The position numbers and the translations under genes were made by a program. Source: Gemmatimonadaceae bacterium (lineage in GTDB: Bacteria; Gemmatimonadota; Gemmatimonadetes; Gemmatimonadales; Gemmatimonadaceae). Taken from it: 33,732 nucleotides of DNA. Shown here one piece after another: positions 23,875-32,734 of the stretch (its first letter is position 1; each line of letters begins with the position of its first letter). Under the pieces are notes generated by a model. It did not search any database, was not told where the DNA came from, and worked only from the letters and a program-made list of their open reading frames with translations. The stretch spans positions 1 to 33,732 of the forward strand of contig JAICLZ010000046.1 in NCBI GenBank assembly GCA_025929535.1, written 5' to 3'.

Positions 23875-24052
23875 CGGATTCCTCGATGAGCTTGCGCACG
23901 CGCGCCTCCGCCTGCACGAGCGCAGCCGAAGCCGCGCGCAGTCGCTCGATCCCCTCTTCGAAGAGGCGGAGTGCGTCGTCGAGCGGCAGCTCGGATCGCT
24001 CGAGCTCCTCGACGATGGTCTCGATGCGCGCGATGTCCCCTTCGTAACTCAC
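23840..24052 (-). CDS. xseB: Exodeoxyribonuclease VII small subunit
   Basis: XseB binds XseA to form exonuclease VII, which degrades single-stranded DNA. The 70-residue protein is a helical hairpin with the family phrases IEELERSELPLDDALRLFEEG and LVQAEARVRKL. The start is GTG at 24052, overlapping the xseA stop as GTGA, so the two subunits are made in coupled fashion. Its 3' end overlaps the ispA start. Confidence 0.95.
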   Translation of the reverse strand: MSYEGDIARIETIVEELERSELPLDDALRLFEEGIERLRAASAALVQAEARVRKLIEESDGGFTLADFES

Positions 24053-25329
24053 GGCTGCTCGTCCACGGAGCGAGTGGTGGCGCGCACGGTGCCGTCGCGC
24101 AGAAGCAGATCGAAGTCGACGCCGGGAGCGAAGGCCGACGTGCTGGCGAGCGTCGCGCCCGATGCGTCGCGCGCAACCGCGTAGCCGCGCGCGAGCGTGG
24201 CCAGTGGGCTCAACGCGTGCAGCTTTCCCGCGATCGCGCTCATCCGCGCGCTCCGGCGCTCGGCCACGCGCGTGACGCCGGCGTGCAGATCGTGCGTAGC
24301 GCGCTCGACGCGATCGCGCCGGCGCTGCACCTGGCGCACGAGCGCCTCGCGCAGCGCGATCAACATCGCTGCAGCCTCCGCCTTCACCTCGGAGAGCACC
24401 GGCACCGCGGCTTCGGCGGCCGCAGATGGTGTGGCCGCCCGATGGTCCGCGACGAGATCACAGAGCGTGATGTCCACCTCGTGCCCGACTGCGGAGATGG
24501 TCGGGATCACGCAACCCGCGAGCGCGCGTGCGACGACCTCCGAGTTGAAGGCCCAGAGATCCTCGCGCGCGCCTCCGCCGCGGCCGATGATCACCGTGTC
24601 CACCTGTCCCCAGCGCGCGACGCAGTCGATGGCGCGTGCGAGATCGGCCGGCGCGCCATCGCCCTGCACCTTGGCCGGAATGAGCACGATCTCGACGGTG
24701 GGACATCGCCGGCGCATCACCGAGATGATGTCTCGCAGCGCGGCGCCATTGGGACTCGTGATCACGGCCACGCGCCTCGGAAAGCGCGGGAGCGCGCGCT
24801 TGCGGGAGGGCTCGAGCAGCCCGTCCGCGCGCAGGCGCGCCGTCGACTCGTCGAGCGCCTTGCGCCACAGCCCATCCCCCACGGCATCGATCGCGTAGAT
24901 CGTGCACTGTAGCGAGCCCTGCACCGGATAGACGGTGGGCTGCCCGAGCACGACCACCTGCATGCCATCTTCGGGCGCGGCGGGGACGGCGCGCTGATCG
25001 CGCGACCACATCACGCACTTGATCTGCGCCGATGCGCCGCGCAGGCAGAAGTACCAGTGGCCGCTTCGATAGGACTTGAAGTCGCTGATCTCGCCTCGAA
25101 TCCAGATGCGGGGAAAGGCGCCCTCGATCACGTCCTTCGCCTGTTGCGTGAGCAGCTCCACCGAGATCGCGCTCCCGGGCGACGCGCCGGGAATCTGCGG
25201 CACGGCCAGCGACATCGCTGCCGCCATCACGGAGCGCGGCCCATACGCGCGCGGCGGCTCGGCCACCGGAAACAGCTGTGGCTGGAGCAGCTCCTGAGGC
25301 GGAGCCGGCCGCCGCGCTCCGCGCTTCAT
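24049..25329 (-). CDS. xseA: Exodeoxyribonuclease VII large subunit
   Basis: XseA is the catalytic subunit of exonuclease VII. The 426-residue protein has an N-terminal OB fold ([14 protein letters not shown] and [19 protein letters not shown]), the catalytic-domain phrases [15 protein letters not shown] and [16 protein letters not shown], then [20 protein letters not shown] with further active-site residues, a coiled region and a C-terminal DGTVRA strand. About 50 extra Pro/Ala-rich residues precede the OB fold. The ATG at 25329 overlaps the folD stop as ATGA, though ATGs at residues 35 and 39 are alternatives giving a more usual length. Confidence 0.95.
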   Translation of the reverse strand: MKRGARRPAPPQELLQPQLFPVAEPPRAYGPRSVMAAAMSLAVPQIPGASPGSAISVELLTQQAKDVIEGAFPRIWIRGEISDFKSYRSGHWYFCLRGASAQIKCVMWSRDQRAVPAAPEDGMQVVVLGQPTVYPVQGSLQCTIYAIDAVGDGLWRKALDESTARLRADGLLEPSRKRALPRFPRRVAVITSPNGAALRDIISVMRRRCPTVEIVLIPAKVQGDGAPADLARAIDCVARWGQVDTVIIGRGGGAREDLWAFNSEVVARALAGCVIPTISAVGHEVDITLCDLVADHRAATPSAAAEAAVPVLSEVKAEAAAMLIALREALVRQVQRRRDRVERATHDLHAGVTRVAERRSARMSAIAGKLHALSPLATLARGYAVARDASGATLASTSAFAPGVDFDLLLRDGTVRATTRSVDEQP

Positions 25330-26213
25330 CGCCCCGCGCTCTGCTCGGCCGCCCGGACCGTGTTCTTGAGCAGCATCGCGATGGTCATGGGGCCGACACC
25401 ACCCGGCACCGGCGTGATCTTCGATGCGCGCTCGCGCGCGCTCGCGAAGTCGACATCACCCACGAGACGGAAGCCGCTCTTCGTGGAGGGATCCTCGATC
25501 CGGTTGATGCCGACATCGATCACGACTGCGCCTTTCCTCACCATGTCGCCCGTCACCATTTTCGGCTTGCCCGCCGCGACGATGAGAATGTCCGCACGAA
25601 GCGTGTGCTCCTTGAGGTCGCGCGTGGCGCTGTGGCAGACCGTGACCGTGGCATTTGCGTTTGCGCCATTCTGCACCATCAGCGCCATCATCGGTTTCCC
25701 GACGATGTTGCTGCGGCCCACGATCACGCACTCCTTTCCTTTCGTCACGGTGCCGGACCGCGCGAGCATCTCCTGCACGCCGGCCGGGGTGCACGGCACG
25801 AATCCATCGCGGTCGCCAATGAGATTCTTCCCGACGTTCACGGGATGAAAGCCGTCCACATCCTTCGCGGGAAGAATGGAGCGGATCACGACGTCCGCAT
25901 CGAGATGCTTCGGCAGCGGCATCTGCACAAGAATGCCGTGAATCGCGGGATCGTCGTTGAGGTGTTTGACCTGCGCCAGCAGCTCCTGCTGCGTGGTGGT
26001 CGCCGGCATGTTGATCGTCACGCTGTGCATCCCGGCCTCATCGCACGCGCGTCCCTTGTTGCGCACGTACACCTCGCTCGCCGGATCGTCGCCCACGAGC
26101 ACCACCGCCAATCCCGGCTGGATGCCGCGCGCGACGAGCTTCGCGACGTCGAGCGCCACCTCGTCGCGAATGCTCCTGGCGATCACGTTCCCATCGATGA
26201 GCTCAGCGGGCAA
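25326..26213 (-). CDS. folD: Bifunctional methylenetetrahydrofolate dehydrogenase / cyclohydrolase
   Basis: FolD interconverts methylene-, methenyl- and 10-formyl-tetrahydrofolate for purine and formyl-Met synthesis. The 295-residue protein has catalytic Lys in [36 protein letters not shown], and the NADP-binding [10 protein letters not shown], plus the C-terminal [10 protein letters not shown]. The start is TTG at 26213, 11 bases inside the end of rny, preceded by GGTGG; it gives the usual N-terminus with LIDGNVIA. Rare start codon and overlap together suggest coupling to rny. Confidence 0.95.
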   Translation of the reverse strand: MPAELIDGNVIARSIRDEVALDVAKLVARGIQPGLAVVLVGDDPASEVYVRNKGRACDEAGMHSVTINMPATTTQQELLAQVKHLNDDPAIHGILVQMPLPKHLDADVVIRSILPAKDVDGFHPVNVGKNLIGDRDGFVPCTPAGVQEMLARSGTVTKGKECVIVGRSNIVGKPMMALMVQNGANANATVTVCHSATRDLKEHTLRADILIVAAGKPKMVTGDMVRKGAVVIDVGINRIEDPSTKSGFRLVGDVDFASARERASKITPVPGGVGPMTIAMLLKNTVRAAEQSAGR

Positions 26214-27789
26214 AATCCACCGCCCGCTGCTCGCGAATGACCACGATCTTGATCTGTCCGGGGTACTGCAACTCCGTCTCGATGCGGCGCGCGATCTCCT
26301 CGCTCAGCGCAGCCATTCGGAAATCGTCCACGTCGTCCGGATTGACGATCACCCTGATCTCTCTCCCCGCCTGAATGGCGAACACCTTGTCCACACCCGA
26401 GTAGCTCGCCGCGATGCGCTCGAGCCCTTCCAGGCGCTTGACGTACGTCTCGAACGCTTCGCGGCGTGCGCCCGGGCGCGACCCGGAGATCGCGTCCGCC
26501 GCCTGCACGAGCACCGAGATCTCACTCTCGTGCGGAACATCATCGTGGTGCGCAGCGATGCAATTTATGATGAGCGGGTGCTCTCCATAGCGCGTCGCGA
26601 CCTCGACGCCGAGCTGCACGTGCGTGCCTTCGTGCTCGTGCGTGAGCACCTTGCCAATGTCGTGGAGCAGCGCGCCGCGCTTCGCCATCGTCACGTCGAG
26701 TCCGAGCTCCGCCGCCATGATGCCGGCGAGATGCGCGACCTCCTTCGAATGATGAAGGATGTTCTGCCCGTAGCTCGTGCGATACTGCATGCGGCCGATC
26801 AAGCGGATCAGCTCGACATTCAACCCGTGCGCACCCACCTCGTACGCCGCCTGCTCGCCCATGTCCTGGATCGCGGCGTCGACCTCCTTCCGTGATTTCT
26901 CGACGACCTCCTCGATGCGCCCCGGATGGATGCGTCCGTCGGCGACGAGCTTCGAAAGCGCGACGCGCGCAACCTCGCGCCGCACCGGATCGAAGCATGA
27001 GACCACCACGGTGTCCGGCGTGTCGTCGATGATGACGTCGACTCCGGTGGCGAGCTCGAAGGCGCGGATGTTTCGTCCTTCGCGACCGATGATGCGCCCC
27101 TTCATCTCGTCATTGGGGAGAGAGACGGACGACACGCTGATCTCGGAGGTATGCTCCGACGCGATCCGCTGCACCGCGAGCGCGACGATCTTCTTGGCCT
27201 CGCGCTCGGCATTCCGGCGCGCGCTCTCGCGAATCTCACGAAGCTGGTTCGCCGCGTCCGCGTGCGCCTCCTCGGCGAGGCGGCTGATCATCTCCGCCTT
27301 GGCGTCCTGGGCGGACATGCCGGCCAGCTGCTCGAGCCGCCGGCGCCCCTCCGCGCCGAGCTTCTCGAGCTCGCCCTCGCGATCGACGACCGCGTTCTCG
27401 CGGCGGCTCACATCGCTCACGCGCCGCGCGACTTCCTTTTCCCGCGCCTCCAGCAAATCGATCTTTCGGTCGAGATTGCTGTCGCGTTCCTGGACACGCC
27501 GCTCGCCGCGCTCGATCTCATCGCGCCGCTTCTGCGCCTCCGCTTCCCAGCCCTCGCGCAGCTTGATCGTCTCTTCCTTGCCCGCGACGACCGCCGCCTT
27601 CCGGAGCGCCTCGGACTCGCGAGTCGCTTCATCGATCAGCCGGCGAGCAACCTCCTCCGCCGTGGTGCGGGCCGCGATCTGTGCCGCGCGCTCTCCGCGC
27701 ATGCCGGCCGAGCGACCGATGAAAAAAGACACCGCGCCGGCGATAATGATGCCCAAGGCCAGCACGGCGTCTATTACGATTTGGGTCAT
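26203..27789 (-). CDS. rny: Ribonuclease Y
   Basis: RNase Y is a membrane-anchored endoribonuclease that starts mRNA decay. The 528-residue protein has an N-terminal membrane helix ([17 protein letters not shown], about 9-25), a long charged coiled coil (about 30-200), a KH domain with [15 protein letters not shown], and an HD domain with [11 protein letters not shown] and ALLHDIGK supplying the metal-binding His/Asp, ending EQRAVDFAR. Length fits the family (about 520). It follows the candidate 6S RNA and zapA; the zapA-6S-rny order is also known from some deltaproteobacteria. Confidence 0.96.
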   Translation of the reverse strand: MTQIVIDAVLALGIIIAGAVSFFIGRSAGMRGERAAQIAARTTAEEVARRLIDEATRESEALRKAAVVAGKEETIKLREGWEAEAQKRRDEIERGERRVQERDSNLDRKIDLLEAREKEVARRVSDVSRRENAVVDREGELEKLGAEGRRRLEQLAGMSAQDAKAEMISRLAEEAHADAANQLREIRESARRNAEREAKKIVALAVQRIASEHTSEISVSSVSLPNDEMKGRIIGREGRNIRAFELATGVDVIIDDTPDTVVVSCFDPVRREVARVALSKLVADGRIHPGRIEEVVEKSRKEVDAAIQDMGEQAAYEVGAHGLNVELIRLIGRMQYRTSYGQNILHHSKEVAHLAGIMAAELGLDVTMAKRGALLHDIGKVLTHEHEGTHVQLGVEVATRYGEHPLIINCIAAHHDDVPHESEISVLVQAADAISGSRPGARREAFETYVKRLEGLERIAASYSGVDKVFAIQAGREIRVIVNPDDVDDFRMAALSEEIARRIETELQYPGQIKIVVIREQRAVDFAR

Positions 27790-27795
27790 ATGTAT

Positions 27796-27957
27796 CTATA
27801 GCTCCACACGACGGCGACGTCGCGCTCTCCGGGGATACCCTGCCACGCGCGCACAGTCAGCGCGAAGGCCACTGCCCATCAAACAACGTCAAACAGCGTG
27901 AGGCAAACGAGGCTAACCGCAACGACGGCTTGAGAATACGCGTCGCCGCCGAGCTGC
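27796..27957 (-). ncRNA. ssrS: Candidate 6S RNA (ssrS)
   Basis: The 224-bp gap between zapA and rny can fold on the minus strand into a long rod like 6S RNA, which binds sigma70 RNA polymerase. The closing stem pairs 27955-27941 with 27800-27819 (AGCUC/GAGCU and GGCGGCGACG/CGUCGCCGUC with one G-U, 5-base bulge on the 3' side). Next come UCUC/GAGA (27935-27932 with 27829-27826), a large central bubble, and an upper stem GCC(UC)ACGC/GCGUGGC (27904-27896 with 27848-27842). A promoter candidate (TGGCCT, 17 bases, TAATTT at 27967-27962) would start transcription near 27955. Synteny with zapA fits known 6S loci. Assigned by hand folding only. Confidence 0.5.
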
Positions 27958-27980
27958 TCAGAAATTACGTCCCAGTCTCG

Positions 27981-28015
27981 AAAAAGGCCAGACCCAGCGG
28001 TGGCAGCGGAGGGTC
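27981..28015 (-). terminator. Weak terminator-like hairpin at the end of zapA
   Basis: GACCC and GGGTC (28015-28011 and 27995-27991) can pair across 15 bases, followed by TGGCC and five Ts (27985-27981). The stem is short and the T-run is offset, so termination would be weak. It would separate zapA mRNA from the RNA gene that follows. Confidence 0.25.
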
Positions 28016-28307
28016 AGACGCCTCGTTTGCCGGGTGGAAGGAGCCTTCGGAGCTCGCTCGAAAGCACCCGCATGCGATCGGCGAGCTCTTCACGCCCGTC
28101 CTGTGTCTTGAACAGCTCGTCCGTGATCTGGAGCGCGGCGAGAATCGCGGCCTTGTGCGACTCGACGGTCGCGCCCGCGTTCATGACGCTTCGAATCGTC
28201 TCGTCGACATACTTGGCAACGGCGCGCGTGTGCTCGGCCGGCTCGTCGCTCCGGATCGTGTATTCCTCGCCGACGATCGTCACCTTGACCGATGACTTGC
28301 GGCTCAT
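28014..28307 (-). CDS. zapA: Cell division protein ZapA
   Basis: ZapA binds FtsZ and cross-links protofilaments in the division ring. The 97-residue protein has the family N-terminus KVTIVGEEYTIRSDEP, then AVAKYVDETIRSV and a C-terminal helix for tetramer formation (ILAALQITDELF onward). The ATG at 28307 overlaps the stop of the upstream coiled-coil gene as ATGA, which fixes the start. It follows pheT and the coiled-coil gene and precedes the candidate 6S RNA. Confidence 0.93.
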   Translation of the reverse strand: MSRKSSVKVTIVGEEYTIRSDEPAEHTRAVAKYVDETIRSVMNAGATVESHKAAILAALQITDELFKTQDGREELADRMRVLSSELRRLLPPGKRGV

Positions 28308-28588
28308 CGGTGCGCCTCCGCTTCCTGTTGCTGGCGAAGGAAGCGGAGCTTCTCGAGCAGCTGCTTCGTGCGGGCCTTGGCCGCATCGAGCCGCTCGCGA
28401 AGCTCGCGGTTCTCCTTCTCGAGCGCGGCAGCGTTCGCGCGTCCCGCCGGCACGGGCGGAGCCGCCTTGAGCCTGGCCTCCGCCTCCTGTGCCCGTCGCC
28501 GCCACCCGGCCATTTCATCGGCGAGGGAGAGAATCAAATGCTCGAGCTCCTGGAACGCGACCAGATCAGGTCGTTCGTTGTCTGACAC
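28304..28588 (-). CDS. Small coiled-coil protein, possibly ZapB-like
   Basis: This protein of about 94 residues is almost wholly helical and charged, with heptad-like stretches (FQELEHLILSLADEM, then ALEKENRELRERLDAAKARTKQLLEKLRFLRQQ) split by an Ala/Pro linker. No signal or membrane segment is seen. It is translationally coupled to zapA by ATGA, which suggests a division role like ZapB, a coiled-coil partner of ZapA; homology is not demonstrated. Start is GTG at 28588 with GGAGG nine bases upstream; TTG at 28591 is an alternative. It overlaps the pheT end by 23 bases. Confidence 0.8.
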   Translation of the reverse strand: MSDNERPDLVAFQELEHLILSLADEMAGWRRRAQEAEARLKAAPPVPAGRANAAALEKENRELRERLDAAKARTKQLLEKLRFLRQQQEAEAHR

Positions 28589-31001
28589 CAAGCTCTCCCT
28601 CCAGGGTTCGCACTACCTTGTCCCGACGACCGGCAACTTCCTTGTCACGTAGAGTGCGTTCCGGATGACGGAAGGTCAATCGCCACGCAATGCTCCGGAA
28701 GCCCTCCGGGATCCCGGTGCCGCGGTATTCACTGAGCATCGCGAGCGATTCGAGCAGCTCGCCGCTCGCGTCGCGAATCGAGCGCTCGACGCGCGATGCC
28801 GCAAGATCGTTGGGCACGAGCAGCGCGACGTCGACGAACGTCGAGGGCGTCGATGGGAACGGACGGAAGCCGAATCGCGACGGCTGCGCCGCGTGGGACG
28901 CGGACTGGAGCTTCGATTCGCCGGGAGGTGCGACGGGCTCGGAGGAGACGTGCGCGAGCGTGAGCTCGATGCCGAAGGCCGCCGAGGCCCACACCGGTGC
29001 GTCGAGCGCGAGACGGCGCGCGCTGCCGCGCACATCGCCGGCGATCGCGATCCACCATAGCACGTCGCCCTCGCCGGCATCGAGTAGCTCGACCGCCGCG
29101 CCACTCGCGACCGCGGATGCGATCAGCTCCGCAAGTCCCTTCGCATCCCACTCATCGAAGTCCGGCGCGGCCGGCTCGGTCCAGTGGGGCGGATGCCGGT
29201 GCCCCATCACGATCGCGGCGACGCGCATCTCCTCGCGTGGCAATCCGCTCAGTGAGGGCTGGAATGCGCTGCCGATCTCGAACAGGCGAACGTCGCGATG
29301 CCGCTGCGCGAGATTGTGCTCGGCGCGCCGGGCGAGCGTCTCGAGCAGATCGCGCCGGAGATACGCCTCGTGCTCCGCCATCGGATTGGCGAGGCGCACG
29401 TGTGTCGACTCTCCCCCTCGAACGAATGGCATCGAGAGCGCTTCGAGCAGCCCCGCGCGCACGCACGCCTCGCGAACGCGCGCCGAGAGGATCGCGAGTG
29501 GAGAATCGGGGACAGTTCCGCGGCGGAAGGGTCGCAGCTCGGCCGAGAACGAGTCGTAGCCGCGCAGCCGCGCGATCTCTTCGATCAGATCCACGTTGCG
29601 CGTGACATCGGGGCGCCACGTCGGCACGGTGACGGACGCGCGCCCGTTCGCGAATGCGCTCACCGTGAATCCCACCGACGCGAGCAGCGTCGCGATCTCG
29701 GGCTCGGACACCGGCTCTCCCAGCAGCCGCGCGACGTGCGCGCTCGCGAGCGGGATCGAGGGCGCGGGCTTGGGCACCGGGTACAGATCGATCGGCGCTC
29801 CGTCGATGCGTCCGCCCGCAACGGCAACGATCAGCCGTGCCGCGCGCTCGAGCGCGCGCGGAATGCCCTCGATGTCGATGCCGCGCTCGTAGCGGTAGCT
29901 CGCGTCCGTGCCGAGCTGCAGCGCACGTCGCGTGCGGCGCACGCTCGCGGGATCGAAGTACGCGACCTCGAGAAAGATGTCGCGCGTCGCGTCACTCACC
30001 TCACTCGTGCTGCCACCCATCACGCCGGCCACCGCCTGCGCGCTCGAAGCGTCCGCGATCACGGTCATCGATGGATCGAGCTTCCGGTCCACGCCATCGA
30101 GCGTGCGGATCGTCTCGCCGGCGCGCGCGCGACGCACCACGATGGCGGAGCCGCCGAGGAGTGCCGCGTCGAAAGCGTGCATCGGCTGTCCGGCTTCGTG
30201 CAGCATGTAGTTCGTCACATCGACGACGTTGTTGATCGAGCGGCTCCCCACCGCGGCGAGCCGCTCGACGAGCCACGCGGGGCTCGGCCCGATGGCGACG
30301 GCTCGAACGAATATGCCCGCGTATCGCGGACATCCTTCCGGATCCTCGAGCTTCACGCGAATGCCGCCGCTCGCGCCTTCGTTCGTCGCGCGCACGAGCG
30401 CGGGGACGGAGACGTTCGCGCCATCGAGGGCGGGAAGCTCCGCGCGCCCGCCGGTGGCTGCCGCGATCTCGCGCGCGATGCCGAGATGCGAAAGCAGATC
30501 GGGCCGATTGGGAGTGACGTCGATGATGATGCGCGTGTCGCCGGCCGACACCGCTTCGAGAAATGGCGTTCCGGGCGGAAGCGTCGTATCGAGCTCGAGA
30601 ATGCCCTCGTGATCGGTGCCCAGGCCGAGCTCGCGTGCGGAGCAGAGCATGCCGTTCGAGGTCGCACCGCGAATCTTCCGTTTCTCGAGCTTGAGTCCAC
30701 CCGGCAGCGTGGTTCCGGCAGCGGCGAACGGATATTTCGCGCCGACCTTCACGTTCGGCGCGCCGCAGACGACATCGAGCAGCTCGTTCTTCCCGGCATC
30801 CACTCTCGTCACCCAGAGATGATCGGAATCCGGATGCGGCCCGGCCTCGATCACCTGCCCTACGACGACGCTCGCAAGATCGGCACGCAGCCGCACGAGC
30901 TCGTCCACCGGGCAGCAGCGCGCCGTGATCAGATCGCGAAGCTGCTCGGGTGTGTAGTCGAAGGAAACGATCGCGCGCAGCCACTCGTACGATGCGTTCA
31001 C
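28566..31001 (-). CDS. pheT: Phenylalanine-tRNA ligase beta subunit
   Basis: PheT pairs with PheS in the alpha2beta2 enzyme that charges tRNA-Phe; it carries tRNA-binding and editing parts. The 811-residue protein has an N-terminal tRNA-binding OB domain (VVGQVIEAGPHPDSDHLWVT, DVVCGAPNVKVG), a B3/B4 editing region, B5 (DVTPNRPDLLSHLG and the later PSIPLASAHVARLLGEP part), a core-like domain with ERGIDIEG, and a C-terminal FDX-ACB domain ending in TFRHPERTLRD. The start is GTG at 31001, overlapping the pheS stop as GTGA. Length is normal. Confidence 0.97.
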   Translation of the reverse strand: MNASYEWLRAIVSFDYTPEQLRDLITARCCPVDELVRLRADLASVVVGQVIEAGPHPDSDHLWVTRVDAGKNELLDVVCGAPNVKVGAKYPFAAAGTTLPGGLKLEKRKIRGATSNGMLCSARELGLGTDHEGILELDTTLPPGTPFLEAVSAGDTRIIIDVTPNRPDLLSHLGIAREIAAATGGRAELPALDGANVSVPALVRATNEGASGGIRVKLEDPEGCPRYAGIFVRAVAIGPSPAWLVERLAAVGSRSINNVVDVTNYMLHEAGQPMHAFDAALLGGSAIVVRRARAGETIRTLDGVDRKLDPSMTVIADASSAQAVAGVMGGSTSEVSDATRDIFLEVAYFDPASVRRTRRALQLGTDASYRYERGIDIEGIPRALERAARLIVAVAGGRIDGAPIDLYPVPKPAPSIPLASAHVARLLGEPVSEPEIATLLASVGFTVSAFANGRASVTVPTWRPDVTRNVDLIEEIARLRGYDSFSAELRPFRRGTVPDSPLAILSARVREACVRAGLLEALSMPFVRGGESTHVRLANPMAEHEAYLRRDLLETLARRAEHNLAQRHRDVRLFEIGSAFQPSLSGLPREEMRVAAIVMGHRHPPHWTEPAAPDFDEWDAKGLAELIASAVASGAAVELLDAGEGDVLWWIAIAGDVRGSARRLALDAPVWASAAFGIELTLAHVSSEPVAPPGESKLQSASHAAQPSRFGFRPFPSTPSTFVDVALLVPNDLAASRVERSIRDASGELLESLAMLSEYRGTGIPEGFRSIAWRLTFRHPERTLRDKEVAGRRDKVVRTLEGELGVRQRTT

Positions 31002-32032
31002 TGGGCGAACTGCTCGAGGAAGGAGATGTCGGAGTCGTACTCGATGCGGATGTCAGGGATGCCGAAGCGCTGCAACGCCATCCGTCCGGGCCCCATGCCG
31101 AACGCCCAGCCGGTGTAGCGCTGCGCGTCGAGCCCCGCGGCCTCGAGCACGCTCGGGTGCATCATGCCGCAGCCGAGGATCTCGACCCAGCCGGTCTGCT
31201 TGCAGGTGGCGCAGCCGGTGCCGTTGCAGATGCGGCACGCCACATCCATCTCGGCGCTCGGCTCCGTGAACGGAAAGAAGCTCGGGCGGAAGCGCGTCTT
31301 CGTTTCGCCGAAGAACCGGTTGGCGAAGTTCGCGAGCGTGGCCTTGAGGTCGACGAAGGAGACTCCCTCGTCGACCGCCATCCCTTCGATCTGCGCGAAC
31401 ATGGGCGCGTGCGACGCGTCGAAGAAGTCGCGGCGGAAGACGTTGCCGGGCGCGATGATCCTGATCGGCGGCGGATACGATTGGAGCGTGCGGATCTGCA
31501 CCGGCGAGGTGTGGGTGCGCAGGAGCCCGCCGCGCTCGAGATAGAGCGTGTCGTGCATGTCCATCGCGGGATGATCGGGCGGAAAGTTCAGGGCGCCGAA
31601 GTTGTACCACTCGTGCTCGGCCTCGGGCCCGGTCGCGACGGTGAAGCCCAGGTCCCGGAAGATCGCCTCGATCTCTGCCAGCACGATCGTGACGGGATGC
31701 CGGGCGCCTCGCCACTGGCGGCGCGCCGGCATCGAGAGGTCGACCGCTGCGGGTGCGGGCGCCGATGCGGAGAGCTCCGCGTGACGAGACGCGATGGCCT
31801 GTTCGAGCTCCTGCTTTACGGTGTTGAAGAGCGCACCGAAGGCCGGACGATCCGCCGGCGGCAGCGCCGTTATGTGCGCCTTGTAGTCGTTCAAACCACC
31901 GCGCGCACGCCCGAGCGTCGCGATGCGTGTCTGTTCCACTTCGTCGACACTGCGCGCCTTCGCGAGCGCCTCGAGGTTCGCCCGACGAAGCTCTTCCAAT
32001 CCCGTACGCAGGTCATCCAGCGAAGTGGACAT
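30998..32032 (-). CDS. pheS: Phenylalanine-tRNA ligase alpha subunit
   Basis: PheS is the catalytic subunit that activates phenylalanine and transfers it to tRNA-Phe. The 344-residue protein has an N-terminal coiled coil, HPVTIVLAEIEAIFRDLGF, class II motif 2 around RIIAPGNVFRRD, the SFVDLKATL and FRPSFFPFTEPSAEM segments, and motif 3 GWAFGMGPGRMAL. A four-Cys cluster CRICNGTGCATCKQTGW sits before motif 3, as in many bacterial PheS, and could bind zinc. The ATG at 32032 lacks a strong ribosome site and lies 40 bp after the rplT terminator. Confidence 0.97.
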   Translation of the reverse strand: MSTSLDDLRTGLEELRRANLEALAKARSVDEVEQTRIATLGRARGGLNDYKAHITALPPADRPAFGALFNTVKQELEQAIASRHAELSASAPAPAAVDLSMPARRQWRGARHPVTIVLAEIEAIFRDLGFTVATGPEAEHEWYNFGALNFPPDHPAMDMHDTLYLERGGLLRTHTSPVQIRTLQSYPPPIRIIAPGNVFRRDFFDASHAPMFAQIEGMAVDEGVSFVDLKATLANFANRFFGETKTRFRPSFFPFTEPSAEMDVACRICNGTGCATCKQTGWVEILGCGMMHPSVLEAAGLDAQRYTGWAFGMGPGRMALQRFGIPDIRIEYDSDISFLEQFAQ

Positions 32033-32071
32033 TCGTGTCGTCGAAGAGGCTACTGATCATGAGGCCACCGG

Positions 32072-32109
32072 GAAATAAAATACGGCAGCGCGTTGTGTCG
32101 CGCTGCCGT
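32072..32109 (-). terminator. Strong intrinsic terminator between rplT and pheS
   Basis: On the minus strand ACGGCAGCGCG (32109-32099) and CGCGCTGCCGT (32092-32082) form a perfect 11-bp stem with loop ACACAA, followed by TATTTTATTT. It should end most infC-rpmI-rplT transcripts. Because pheS begins 40 bp further on, read-through may also set pheST expression. Confidence 0.9.
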
Positions 32110-32137
32110 GCTGTCTGCCGTCTGGTCCGGATTGCGA

Positions 32138-32500
32138 TCAGGCAGCAGTGAGAGCGGCGCGCGCCTTCTCCGCGAGCATGGTAAACGCTGCGGGATCGCG
32201 AACGGCGAGGTCCGCGAGAATCTTGCGATCCACTTCGACGCCGGCCTTCTTGAGCCCATTCATGAAGACGCTGTAGCTCATGTCGTGCTGGTGGGCCGCG
32301 GCGTTGATACGCACGATCCAGAGCCGACGGAAATCGCGCTTCTTGTTCTTGCGATCGCGATAGGCGTAGACCCAGCCGCGCTCGACGTTCTCCTTCGCGG
32401 CCTTCCACAGCTTCGAGCGCGCGCCGAACGCACCGCGCGCCGCCTTCATGACCTGCTTCTTACGCTTCAGTCGAACGACGTTGCTCTTTACGCGTGGCAT
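32138..32500 (-). CDS. rplT: 50S ribosomal protein L20
   Basis: L20 binds 23S rRNA early in large-subunit assembly and in several bacteria represses its own operon. The 120-residue basic protein starts MPRVKSNV, has the typical helix [15 protein letters not shown], then [15 protein letters not shown] and [13 protein letters not shown]. Length is standard. AAGGAGA lies just before the ATG. It follows rpmI by 12 bp and ends before a strong terminator. Confidence 0.98.
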   Translation of the reverse strand: MPRVKSNVVRLKRKKQVMKAARGAFGARSKLWKAAKENVERGWVYAYRDRKNKKRDFRRLWIVRINAAAHQHDMSYSVFMNGLKKAGVEVDRKILADLAVRDPAAFTMLAEKARAALTAA

Positions 32501-32512
32501 GTGTGTGTCTCC

Positions 32513-32710
32513 TTACGCTTGCAGCAGGCGCTTCATGCGCTTCTGGTCACCCTTCGTGGCGATGACGCTCGGGCGCCGAAGATTGCGCTTCCGCTTGGAC
32601 GATTTCTTGGTGAGGATGTGGCTCTTATAGGCCTTGAAGCGCTTCACTTTGCCGCTGGCGGTCAACTTGAAGCGCTTCTTCGCGCCCTTGTGCGTCTTCA
32701 TCTTCGGCAT
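32513..32710 (-). CDS. rpmI: 50S ribosomal protein L35
   Basis: L35 is a small basic large-subunit protein. The 65-residue product has the family start [16 protein letters not shown] and [23 protein letters not shown] precedes the ATG at the right spacing. It lies 24 bp after infC and 12 bp before rplT in the conserved infC-rpmI-rplT order. Confidence 0.98.
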   Translation of the reverse strand: MPKMKTHKGAKKRFKLTASGKVKRFKAYKSHILTKKSSKRKRNLRRPSVIATKGDQKRMKRLLQA

Positions 32711-32734
32711 TGAAATCCCTTTCGGTATGGCAGC

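Noticed and set aside
29298-31118. 606-codon open frame antisense to pheT
   Set aside because: Low-complexity Arg-rich product with no motifs; pheT is complete and convincing.
32033-32137. Phe-codon leader peptide or T-box controlling pheST
   Set aside because: No short ORF with Phe codon runs and no T-box-like specifier or conserved core is visible in the gap.
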